Source: Tritrichomonas musculus
Taxonomy: Eukaryota > Parabasalia > Tritrichomonadida > Tritrichomonadidae
Reading direction: 5' to 3'
Length of the DNA stretch: 64,000 nucleotides
Assembly (NCBI GenBank): GCA_039105265.1
Contig: JAPFFF010000002.1
Coordinates: 5,890,001-5,954,000 of the forward strand
Positions 39,541 through 49,100 of the stretch are shown in pieces (the first letter of the stretch is position 1; the number at the start of each line of letters is the position of its first letter). The notes beneath the pieces were generated by a model. It did no database searches. It was not told the origin of the DNA and was given only the letters and a program-made list of their open reading frames with translations. Made by a program: the position numbers and the translations under genes.

Positions 39541-40749
39541 TCATGTCCTCATCGAGTCATTAAGCCAATCCATATTATCTTCAAGAAAATCTGGATCATT
39601 TTCAAATTTGCAACTTCTGAAATTTGAATCTAAACAGTCAAAAGAGAAGTAACCCTTTTGATTATTTCTTTTATTTATTCCAAAACATCTTCCATTTGAA
39701 ACATAATCAACAAAAACAAGATCACCATCTAAAAGATTAATGTCATTTTTACTTTTGGCCTCAAAATCTTTTTTGACAAGAAAAACAGCACCAATTGGAT
39801 CATTTTTCAATTTTATATTGTTTTCTGGCATAACATATGTCTTTGGGAAAAATCCTTTAATATCATCTATTTGACCTTCCCACCAGCCTGATAAATGTTG
39901 ATTAAGAATTTTGATTTTGTCACCTCGAACAAAATTGAGGTCATTTGGATTAGTACTTTTATAATCAGAAATTGCAACTGCAAAGATATCTTTATCTTCA
40001 TATTCTTCGAAATCATTTGTTGGATTAAAAATCCGAGTTATATATTGTTTTGACCTATCATTAGGATCATATTTAGTCAGTTTCCCTTTAACATTATCAT
40101 ATCCATTAATCATTGACTTATTCAAATTTTTTTTGAGTTGAATAAATGAAAGTGTTAAATCATGAAGTTTAGGTAAGCGAATCGACTCGAAATTTGTAAA
40201 TTCTTTGCTAATTCCTGGTAACTCTTTAGAAGAAATTTTTATGGATTCATCAATTTCTTCTTGGCTCTTTTTTTGATATTCAGTAATAGCTTTTATAACA
40301 TTTGAATTTTGTTTTTCCAATTGTTTTGCAGTTAAATCTTTACATTTATTTTTTTGATTTTGAACTTCGTTTTGAGCTTTTGCAGTATTAGAACTTACCT
40401 TTTGGGCCTTACTCCTTACCTTTTCGGCTTGATTTTTAATTGTTTTTTGCTGATCATTTAAAGTCTTTACGTATAAAATTTCTGGATTTAGAATTTCAAT
40501 TTGGATTTTTTTCATAAAATCTTTACGGCTGTCTACTTCATCAAGTAAACTTTGCATGAAAGAATTTGTTATCGAATCCTTTTGATCATACTGCTGCGGG
40601 ATAATGCTTTGAAGGATAAAGGCAATTTTTTCTTCAGCTTCAATTCGACGTTTAATATATTCAAAGATTGTACAATAATTCAGAGTACCTTGATTGACAC
40701 TATTAATAATCCTGTCTAAAATTGTCACGATTTCCGAACAATTACTCAT
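39541..40749 (-). CDS. BAR/F-BAR-like coiled-coil protein with two SH3 domains
   Basis: A 402-residue protein. The first about 230 residues form long helices (EYIKRRIEAEEKIAFIL, LYVKTLNDQQKTIKNQAEKV, RLPKLHDLTLSFIQLKKNLN) with the heptads and the early RI..E...A pattern of F-BAR domains. Two SH3 domains follow. SH3-1 (about 257-310) has AISDYKSTNPNDLNFVRGD, GWWEGQ and GFFPKTYV. SH3-2 (about 317-375) is more divergent (DFEAKSKNDINLLDGD, KGYFSFDCL). Architecture resembles PACSIN/syndapin, Bzz1 or CIP4-like proteins that bend membranes and recruit actin regulators at endocytic sites. Proline-rich partners such as the one at 36513 are possible but unproven. The acidic tail contains DPDFLEDNMDWLND. 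Confidence 0.78.
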   Translation of the reverse strand: MSNCSEIVTILDRIINSVNQGTLNYCTIFEYIKRRIEAEEKIAFILQSIIPQQYDQKDSITNSFMQSLLDEVDSRKDFMKKIQIEILNPEILYVKTLNDQQKTIKNQAEKVRSKAQKVSSNTAKAQNEVQNQKNKCKDLTAKQLEKQNSNVIKAITEYQKKSQEEIDESIKISSKELPGISKEFTNFESIRLPKLHDLTLSFIQLKKNLNKSMINGYDNVKGKLTKYDPNDRSKQYITRIFNPTNDFEEYEDKDIFAVAISDYKSTNPNDLNFVRGDKIKILNQHLSGWWEGQIDDIKGFFPKTYVMPENNIKLKNDPIGAVFLVKKDFEAKSKNDINLLDGDLVFVDYVSNGRCFGINKRNNQKGYFSFDCLDSNFRSCKFENDPDFLEDNMDWLNDSMRT

Positions 40750-41006
40750 TCTGTTACCAAAAATGAATAAAATTTTATAAAGTTATATGAATTTAAAATT
40801 TCCATAACTTTTTGAAAGCTTAAAAAATTTATCTTTTCAAATTTCACCATAAATTTCATCAAAATTTATGCCACATATCTCAAAAAAATGAAGAAAAAAA
40901 CATTTATATTTTATATCAACTTTCCAATGATCAAAGTTGAAATATCTTTCTGATTATAAACAATATTTAAATTAACAAATAATTTTTATTCATGATAAAT
41001 ACTAGA

Positions 41007-42170
41007 TCAAATCTGCTTTATTCCAAAATGTGCCATTCCAGGATGCTCAATTTTCTTAGAGTCTGTTAAAATAAGAGTGTGGTGAGATCCACAAGCAGCT
41101 CCAACAGTTTTGCCAATTACTAATTTAGACGGAGTAGGATCAAGTATTGGCATTTTAGTCATTCCAAGACAAAGTTGGAAATGTTTATTATCACCACATG
41201 AAAAAGTTTCTCTATCTTGGGTTATGAAAATAGAATGATTTTCACCAAGTTCAGCATCTGAGAAAACAACATTTTCATTACATTTAATTAACTTAAAAGT
41301 TGGATTTCCTTCATTTGTTCCATTTCTACATTGACCATTATTTCCACTTCCACATGTCCAAATTTGACCTTTATCTGTCAAAAAGGCCAAATGATTTGAA
41401 TGGTCATAACTCTTTTTATATGAACTTTTGCAAGTTGCGGAATTGGTGAAAAATGATGCAATCCATTATTAAGACCATCAAATCCATATGCTTGACCCGA
41501 AACCGAGACGGCGATTGCGTAAAATTTTCCAGATATATTTGAATATCCACAAGCAACGTCGTAAGCAGGAATTGGCAAGCTACTTATCAATGGTCTTTGT
41601 TGTAGATCACAATTGAATATGTAAATGTTCCCTTTCGAGTCAAGAGCGCAGAATTTCGACGAACAAGCTGAAGCGAAAACGAACTTTTTTTTTCCTTTAG
41701 GCTCAATTATGTGCGGTTGAGGTGAATTTTGGTTAATTTTCTGACAAAAATGACCACAAAAGACTAGATTTCCATCCTCTGTCACATAAACAGTGAACGA
41801 ACTTCTACACGTCGCCCAAATGACACTTTTTTGATAAACAATTATCGGCGTTGGAACTAAGTATTCCTTATCGCTTCCGCCCAATTGATATTGCTCGTTA
41901 GATCCCAAGGCGTAGACGATGTTATCGCCCGTAAATATAACCGTGTGGAATTCGCCAGCAGCCAAACAGCGCCATTCTGAACGTCCACCATTAAATTCAA
42001 TTTTGATGGCTGTGAAGGTTTTGGATTTTCTCCAATTTGATGATGCTTATTGAGACCAGCTACAACGATAGATGAAATTGGACTAGCGTTTAGAATTTCT
42101 ATTTCTTCGTTTGGTGATGAAATGTAAGGATCAAATAATTCAATAAATTCATCTCTTGGTAATCACCAAT
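41007..42170 (-). pseudogene. RCC1-repeat gene, frameshifted
   Basis: Two overlapping frames, 41378-41965 and 41007-41390, carry successive RCC1 blades (AAGEFHTVIFTGDNIVYALG, SNEQYQLGG, AFLTDKGQIWTCGSGNNGQC, CGSHHTLILTDS). The join near 41385 needs a frame change. Upstream to about 42170 the same protein continues in another frame (RDEFIELFDPYISSPNEEIE, SIVVAGLNKHHQIGENPKPS) with a second change near 41990. LPRDEF...DPYISSP and the blade count match whole trichomonad RCC1 proteins. This was therefore one host gene of about 380 residues that now has two shifts and no clear intact start. A sequencing error is a possible alternative. Confidence 0.7.
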
Positions 42171-42186
42171 TTTCACAAGCTGGCTT

Positions 42187-42626
42187 TTATTCATGAATTA
42201 TCCTTTTAGCATCTTTCTTTGTTGACATATCTTTACTGCTTTTTGGACGATGGAGGTGTAATATATATTCTAATTCTTTGTATGAGTAATAATAATTGTT
42301 GTTTGTGTCTAGTTTTGCAAAAATTAACATTGGTATTGATGATGGGTCTCTTTCATTTACGCCAATTGTCTGTAATGATTTGTAAAATGCTTTGATTATA
42401 TCAAAAGTGATTGTTCCTTTCTTCCCTGTTCCAAATATATGCATAATAACTTTTGAAAACTGAACAAGATCTGGCATATTGTCTGAAAGAAATGCTTCAA
42501 GTTCATTTCAAAAACATGATTTTTATTTGCCCTAAAATTTCCAATTACTGAATGTATAAATGATGGATCTGATGATTTAGATTCATTAGATTCTGAATAA
42601 ACTCTGTTTTCAGTAAATCTAAACAA
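42187..42626 (-). pseudogene. EF-hand protein, frameshifted
   Basis: The 3' piece (42187-42477) encodes a calcium-sensor-like region: VIMHIFGTGKKGTITFDI looks like a degenerate EF-hand, then FAKLDTNNNYYYSYKELEYI is a good DxNxNxY..YxE loop. The 5' piece (to 42626: SESNESKSSDPSFIHSVIGN, FRANKNHVFEMNLKHF) is in a different frame, and no ATG opens it. The frames switch near 42480. It directly follows the RCC1 pseudogene on the same strand, so the two may have decayed together. Confidence 0.55.
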
Positions 42627-43237
42627 AAGTTATTATGATTTTAATTTTTAACATTTAACACTTTTTATATCAAATATTTTATAAAGCAACCATATGTATA
42701 TAACGATAAATATCATTATTTGATATGATAAAAATGATCAATCCTTTTATTTGGAACAAGATATTTGAAACATTTATTGAAAAGTATATTTTATATATAG
42801 TGCTTTTTTAAAATAAATAATATTTTGTTTTTATTTTAATATTAAAATATAAAAATTAAGATTTTGTTTTATGAATATTTTGAAAATAAAAATATTGTAT
42901 ATAATAAACTAAATTTGAATAATAAAGCATTCAATTATAAACTATATTTCAGAAAATTTTAAATACTTTGTTTTTTTTTTCTTACAACTGATTTTTCAAA
43001 GTAAATTAATAATTAATTATCTTAATTTTAAAAATTAAAAAATAATTTTAATGTAAGTAATTATAATTTAAATTATATATAAATGATAAATAATAAATAT
43101 TATAAAAATATAATTCATTGCAAAACAAGATATTTATGAATTTATTGTTTAGTATGATTCAATTTAAAAAGTTATGTGAAAATTTACCCAAAATTGAGAA
43201 ACATCCACCTTATTCAATGATCATTTGATTGTGTTCT
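42627..43237. other. AT-rich intergenic stretch
   Basis: About 600 bp of extremely AT-rich DNA with no gene or repeat recognised. Confidence 0.45.
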
Positions 43238-43242
43238 TTCAC
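43238..43242 (+). promoter_or_regulatory. Initiator-like TTCAC before the acyltransferase-like gene
   Basis: TTTCAC lies one base before the ATG at 43244. It fits the trichomonad initiator with an extremely short leader and supports this ATG over the upstream non-ATG extension. Confidence 0.4.
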
Positions 43243-43243
43243 G

Positions 43244-44476
43244 ATGATTAAGTCTCGTCCATTAACCTCTTTGGAAAGGCTTTATACACAAATTATGCCC
43301 ATAAATGTTCAGTTAGGAATTGAAGTTAATGATAAATCAATATTGCCTACATACATTAAACGAATTCAAGATTTTACAATGGCAATGCATCTTAGGGCTG
43401 ATAAAGACAATCTTTACACTACTAATGAAGTTGCTCCAATCAATCATCTCCCAGAAAATTTGCCATCTTTACAAGATGCCGTAACATATGTTCTCAAAAA
43501 CTTCAAAACAAAAGAAACTTTTCCCCTTGCCAACATTTCTATCAATTCAAAGTACCTTGTGTTTAACTCCTGCCATTCATTTTGCGATGGAGTTTTTCTT
43601 ACTCGAATATTAAATCAAATGCAAAACCCTATTAAGCCAGTTTTGCCCCCTTTTCCAACCCCAATCGTTGTTAATTTCAAAGAACAAATCAAAAAGGCAA
43701 AAGTGATACAACGTGATTATCGCGATCCCCAAATTACTCATCTTGAGAACCTAAAACCAAAATCAGCTGACCCTAGTGACATTTTCCAAAACTACTGCAG
43801 CAAATTTGACGCCAAAAGCCTCACCTGCTATCAAAATGGGAAAGTATCAGATTTGACCAATCATTTCGCCAGTTCGATGATACTTGCCTCAAAAGCCATT
43901 TCAAATTTGAATGACGGTTATGGTGCTCAAAATTGTGTAAATTTGAGGCCCTATTTGGCCAACAATCGAGGCCAAGACTTGGACATTGTTGACCACGTTG
44001 GAATAGCGGTTATGACATCAGAAAAACCGAAGACGATACGCCAATTGAAAACAAATTTGAGAGCATCACTTAACAAGTCACTTTCAGAGAAAAGATTCTT
44101 CAGCCACATGAAGTGGGAGATCGAACATTACGTCGACGGCGGCGAGTCTGAATTTCCTTGGATCGGACTCGGAAACCTCGTCTCGCACGTCGGCCCTGTG
44201 AAGATCAGGAAGCCGATAACCGACGTGATGATGAGGGTCGACATGGAGGAGCCGTTTGAGTTCATTTCGGTCATTGCGTACTCGGTCATTTCGGAGACCG
44301 AAAACTCAGTCAGGACACATTTAACGTACGGATCTGAAGGCATCTCAAGGAAGAATGTGGCGAGGTACGTGAATCTCTTCGATTATGCAATGACGAAGCT
44401 TGATCTGGAAACACCAATTGATGACGCTATCAGCATTCTTCGCGATGTCGATAGCAAGTTCAAATACATAAAATAA
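43244..44476 (+). CDS. HxxxD acyltransferase-like (condensation/AATase fold) protein
   Basis: Started at ATG 43244 the protein has 410 residues. It opens RPLTSLERLYTQ, the usual entry of this family. The catalytic-type motif NSCHSFCDGVFL (H at about 109) gives H-x3-D plus G, as in CoA-dependent acyltransferases (alcohol acetyltransferase, BAHD, NRPS condensation domains). A later conserved structural strand (GAQNCVNLRPYLANNRGQDL) is where the family has N.R..L. The product would transfer an acyl group from CoA or a carrier to an alcohol or amine in the cytosol. The 3' third (about 44000-44450) is much richer in G+C than the first two thirds, with many G/C-ending codons. No biosynthetic partners are linked. 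Confidence 0.72.
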   Translation: MIKSRPLTSLERLYTQIMPINVQLGIEVNDKSILPTYIKRIQDFTMAMHLRADKDNLYTTNEVAPINHLPENLPSLQDAVTYVLKNFKTKETFPLANISINSKYLVFNSCHSFCDGVFLTRILNQMQNPIKPVLPPFPTPIVVNFKEQIKKAKVIQRDYRDPQITHLENLKPKSADPSDIFQNYCSKFDAKSLTCYQNGKVSDLTNHFASSMILASKAISNLNDGYGAQNCVNLRPYLANNRGQDLDIVDHVGIAVMTSEKPKTIRQLKTNLRASLNKSLSEKRFFSHMKWEIEHYVDGGESEFPWIGLGNLVSHVGPVKIRKPITDVMMRVDMEEPFEFISVIAYSVISETENSVRTHLTYGSEGISRKNVARYVNLFDYAMTKLDLETPIDDAISILRDVDSKFKYIK

Positions 44477-44777
44477 TTTTATAAAAAATGATAGTTTATT
44501 ATTGTTTAATCTTTGAGTTTATTTACTTTTTAAAATGATTTCGTTAAATCACAAATATATAAACATGTATAATTTCTAGTTTTGATTTTTCTTCAAAAAA
44601 AAAAAAAAAAAAAAAAAAAAATGTCATGAAGATTGCACAACTAGAAAAAGTATAATATCAGATACCTTTTCAATTTGTCGTTAAGAAAATGCTACAAGCA
44701 AAAAGTGAAGTGATACTTTGATAATTGCAAATGAAAGACCCCCATGATAACAATTTCGTTAAGAATTGAAATAATTT

Positions 44778-44813
<36 letters not shown>

Positions 44814-44826
44814 TCTTTAATTAGAC
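44477..44826. other. Intergenic stretch with two poly(A) tracts
   Basis: Runs of 27 A (44595-44621) and 28 A (44781-44808) enclose about 160 bp holding two near-copies of TTCGTTAAGAA (near 44680 and 44755). This could be a retroposed or transposed piece, but no coding or terminal repeat is clear. Confidence 0.35.
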
Positions 44827-44991
44827 CTAAATTTTGTGCCCATTTAATCTTTCTCGATTATTAACAATAATATCATCATTTATGCCTGGAGTAATTATTT
44901 TTGGAATAATGATAAAATCAATGTTGTCATTAATTGTTGGTGAAAATAAATTTTGAGGGATTTGATTTTTAAAATCTACTTCACTTTTCAT
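44827..44991 (-). CDS. Small hypothetical protein (54 residues)
   Basis: ATG at 44991 opens a 54-codon frame (MKSEVDFKNQIPQNLFSPTI to NNRERLNGHKI) with ordinary codon use and balanced composition, unlike the low-complexity frames elsewhere. No family is recognised. It may be a small gene or the C-terminal scrap of a lost one. It is divergent from the ankyrin remnant that starts 44 bp away. Confidence 0.25.
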   Translation of the reverse strand: MKSEVDFKNQIPQNLFSPTINDNIDFIIIPKIITPGINDDIIVNNRERLNGHKI

Positions 44992-45034
44992 TAAAATCCG
45001 AAGACATCTTTTAAAGTAATAAATAAATGAATTA

Positions 45035-45530
45035 ATGCTGCCAGACAAAATTGATTTGTCCTTTTTGAAATTTGCAGTTGAGAATGACAATTATTGTTTC
45101 TTCCCAGAAGACATGAAATACAAAAACGATTATTACACACTTGTCAAACTTTATTTAGAAGAAGGAAACATTGATATAAATGCAACAATTGAAACCTTTA
45201 TTTTTAAATACAGTTTTAAATTGAAAAAAATTCATGATATTCAAAAATAACTTTTTCTTTAACTCAATTGAAAATTTGAATTGTTTATGGAATTCAATTC
45301 AATTTTTATAATGATACAGCTTTGATTCTTGCGGCTTATTTAAGTCAATTGGAAATTGTTGAATTATTGTTAGAACAAGAAGGAATTGATGCCAATATAA
45401 AAAATAGTGACATTTAAATCATTTTTTTTTTTGTTTTATGGAATTTCAAAAAATAGCAGAACTTGTTCGATTATTATTGACAAATAAAGATATTGATATC
45501 AACATTAAATACATTTTGAAATCAAGAATA
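45035..45530 (+). pseudogene. Interrupted ankyrin gene remnant
   Basis: ATG 45035 opens IDLSFLKFAVENDNYCFFPED and YTLVKLYLEEGNIDINATI, a DUF3447/ankyrin-like piece. After ATI a spacer of 113 nt (45191-45303) with stops follows. Next is an intact ankyrin block YNDTALILAAYLSQLEIVEL through EGIDANIKNSDI, then a stop and a second, shorter spacer from 45415. Then comes part of a third repeat (AELVRLLLTNKDIDINIKYI), which has lost about ten residues at its front. Spacers start at the same codon position as in the ankyrin-kinase gene, and both contain TTTATGGAATT. It has no conventional intron ends. It is probably a remnant, as no downstream domain follows. Confidence 0.6.
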
Positions 45531-46157
45531 ATTTTCATGAAATTTAAAACGAATTTTTTTTTCCTATCAAATTGAAAATTTTGATAACGATTCTGAGATT
45601 TCTTTATTTTCCTTCAATTTGAATAAATCATGCTCACAGAACAATATGGTACATAAAAGTTACTAATGAGAATTCCAACAAATAGAGTCATTATAACACA
45701 TTATGATTCTCTTTTAATTATTATTTAAAAATGTTTTATATGAAGCTGTTCTGAATATAACATGCTGAAGTAGTAATTTTAAATTATATTTTACATTCAA
45801 AAGTGTTGAATTCCTGATGGTACAGAGATATTAATATCTTAAACAAAAACACCAACATCAGCTCAAACTATTTCTTTAACAAAAATGTTAATACCATTTA
45901 TTAGCTTTAAAATAAAATTCGAAATATAAAACATGAAAACTGATATCTTGAATTCAAATACAATCAATTAAAAGAGAAATTTGATAAATGAATTTCATCA
46001 AATGTAAATTATGATATTAAAAAAGATTATTCACAAAAAGAATAATCCAGATATAAGCATAAAAAATGAATTTGAAATAGGATTTATCTTCCAAAAATTG
46101 AATTTATATTTGGTTCATATATATAACTTTTTGAATTTAAGATAAATATCATATAGC
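45531..46157. other. AT-rich intergenic stretch
   Basis: About 630 bp upstream of the kinase-Sel1 gene with no coding or repeat signal. It may contain further decayed ankyrin sequence (KIIHKKNNPDISIKNEFE near 46020-46080). Confidence 0.35.
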
Positions 46158-46161
46158 TCAC
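46158..46161 (+). promoter_or_regulatory. Initiator-like TCAC abutting the ATG
   Basis: TCAC directly precedes the ATG at 46162, so the inferred leader would be only one or two bases, as reported for several trichomonad genes. Confidence 0.45.
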
Positions 46162-49100
46162 ATGAATAATATTAATATTGCATTTTTTAAAGATCATATC
46201 GAAAATAATATTGTAAAAATAGCGAATCCACAATTAAATGAGCTAGTAAAAAACTATTTTTTTATTCATATTTCAGAAAGTTTTGTTTTTCATCATCATG
46301 AAATTATTTATCAAAACATCAAAGAATCAAAATTTGCCATAATAAAAAAATGTAAAAATACAAGTGAAAATAGTGATGATCAATTTTTTATTATTGGCTT
46401 CAAACAAACGATAATTATAATTAATCAATCCTTATTATTTATGCTTCAAGATTTTTTTTCTACAAATAAGAATCTTACTATTTATTTTTTATCAAATGTT
46501 AAAGAAATCTTTAATCAAAAAATACAAATTCCAAATAAACAAATCGAAAATGATCTAGTTTTAAAAGAAGAAATTAAAAATTTTCACAAAAGCTTCTCAT
46601 TTGAAAAAAATTACCAGATTTCTCAGTCTATTCAACATTTAATAAATCAAGTATGGAATAAAATAAAATCATGCATAACTGGATATTTAATCAAGCAAAG
46701 CTATGATAAATTAAAAAACAAAAAACACATAAACTCTAAACAAAGAATTGAAGAATATGATGAATCAGAATTTGTTGAATTAAGAAAAATCGGAACTGGA
46801 ACATTTTTCAATGTATTTTTAATATATAATATTAATAAAGAAGAGTTGTTGGCACTTAAAAAGCCACTTCAAAACGATGGAGAAATTCCAAAATTATTGA
46901 AACGTGAAAATTCTAATTATTCAATGATTGATTATCAATTGATACCAAAATTTCATGGCTTTGTAAAAGGTACAAATTATCCAATCATCGAATTTATTAA
47001 TGGCAAAACATTAATGAATATAAGGAATTTTCATTTTAACAAAGATGAAAAATATTCAATCATTTTTCAATTAATGATGATAATCAATTATCTTCATAAT
47101 TCAAAATTTATATATCGAGATTTGAAGCCAAACAATGTTATGATAGATGAGAATAAAACAGTATTTCTGATAGATTTTGATAGAATGATTAAGGTATCAA
47201 ATGAAACTTTTAATGAAAGTCATACAAATGATTTTCAACATGCTTTTGTTGCTCCTGAAGTTAATTATGAATATATATCTTATGGAAATGATATTTATTC
47301 ATTAGGACAAATGATTTATTATATAATTAACGAAAAATTACCAAAAACAACAAATGTTTCAGATGATGAATTTTCAAATTCAAACATTCAAGAAATTTTT
47401 AATAAATGCACAAAAGAAAGCATTGAAGACAGACCAAATATATTTGATTTAATGTGCGAATTCTATATAATTTTTAAGCCAAAAATTAATTTTTCTTTTT
47501 TGCAAAATGATTGGGATGTTCAATTTATTAATGAGCTTTCTATTTATCATTATAATTCTGATTCAAAACATACTAGTAATTTAAGTAGTTGCTATTGGCT
47601 TGCTAATAAGGAAAAAAATTCAGAAGCCCAATATTTATTAGGCATTATTTATTTAAACGGTGAATACATTAAACAAAATATTGATAAGGGAATTCATTAT
47701 TTATTATTAGCAGCTAATCAAAATAATTCAAAAGCACAGTTTGATATTTCATTTTATTATTTTGAAGGAAAATATATTGAAAAAAATATTAACAAAGGAG
47801 TAAAATACATGACATTAGCAGCAAATCAAAATTTAGCAAAAGCTCAATTTTATCTTGGCATTTTTTATTTACTAGATGAATATTCAAAAGATGTTAAGAA
47901 AGCAATACATTATTTATTATTAGCAGCAAATCAAAATTACCCAAAAGCACAACATGAACTTGGATGCATTTACTTTGAGAATAAATATATTCAACGAGAT
48001 ATTAATAAAGCCATTATTTTTTTATCTCTTGCAGCAGAAAACAACTTGATACATTCCCAATATTTACTTGGATATATTTATTCACGAATAGAATATGATA
48101 AACAAGATAAAAACAAAGCTATTCACTATCTTTCATTAGCTGCCAATCAAAATCACTGTGAAGCACAATTTTATCTCGGTACAATGATTTATTCACAAAG
48201 CGAAAAAGATATTTGCGATATCAATAAAGCTATACATTATTTGTCATTAGCTTCACAACAAAATAATTCCAAAGCACAATTTAATCTTGGATTCATATAT
48301 TATCATGATCATAATAATTATATTAAAAGAGATATTAATAAGGCTATTCATTATTTTACATTAGCTTCAAATAATAAAGAACCACAATCGCATTTAATTC
48401 TAGGCAATATATATTTTGAAGGAATATATGTAAAACAAGATATTAATAAGGCTATTCGTTATTACACGTTGGCCTCAGAAAATGATATTCAAGAGGCACA
48501 AGTTTTTTTAGGAGGATTATATTTTGAAGGACAATATGTTCAACAAAATATTAATAAAGCTATTTATTATTATTCACTTGCTGCAAAACATAATAATGGA
48601 ACGGCACAATATAATCTCGGTTATATATATTCAGAGTGTAATTATGAATATCGTGATATAAATAAAGCATTTTATTACTATTCACTTGCTGCTAAGAATA
48701 ATGTCCCTACCGCCCTTAATTATCTTGGTAATTTTTATTTATATGATGGATTTGGTAATCCTGATGTTAATAAAGCAATTCATTATTACACATTGGCCTC
48801 AAATCAAAATAATGCATTGGCACATTATAATCTTGGATGTCTTTATTTAGAAGGGAAACATGTTCCAAAAAATATTAATAAAGCAATTCATTATTTTTTA
48901 CTTGCGGCAAATAAAAATCATTCAAATTCACAACATAATCTTGGAGTTATTTATTTTAGAGGAATAGGTGTACAAAAAGATGATAAAAAAGCAATTCATT
49001 ATTTCACACTTGCAGCAAATCAAAATAATAAAAACTCTCAATTTAATCTTGGATTATTATATATAAGTGGAATTTTTATACCAAAAGATCGAAAGAAAGG

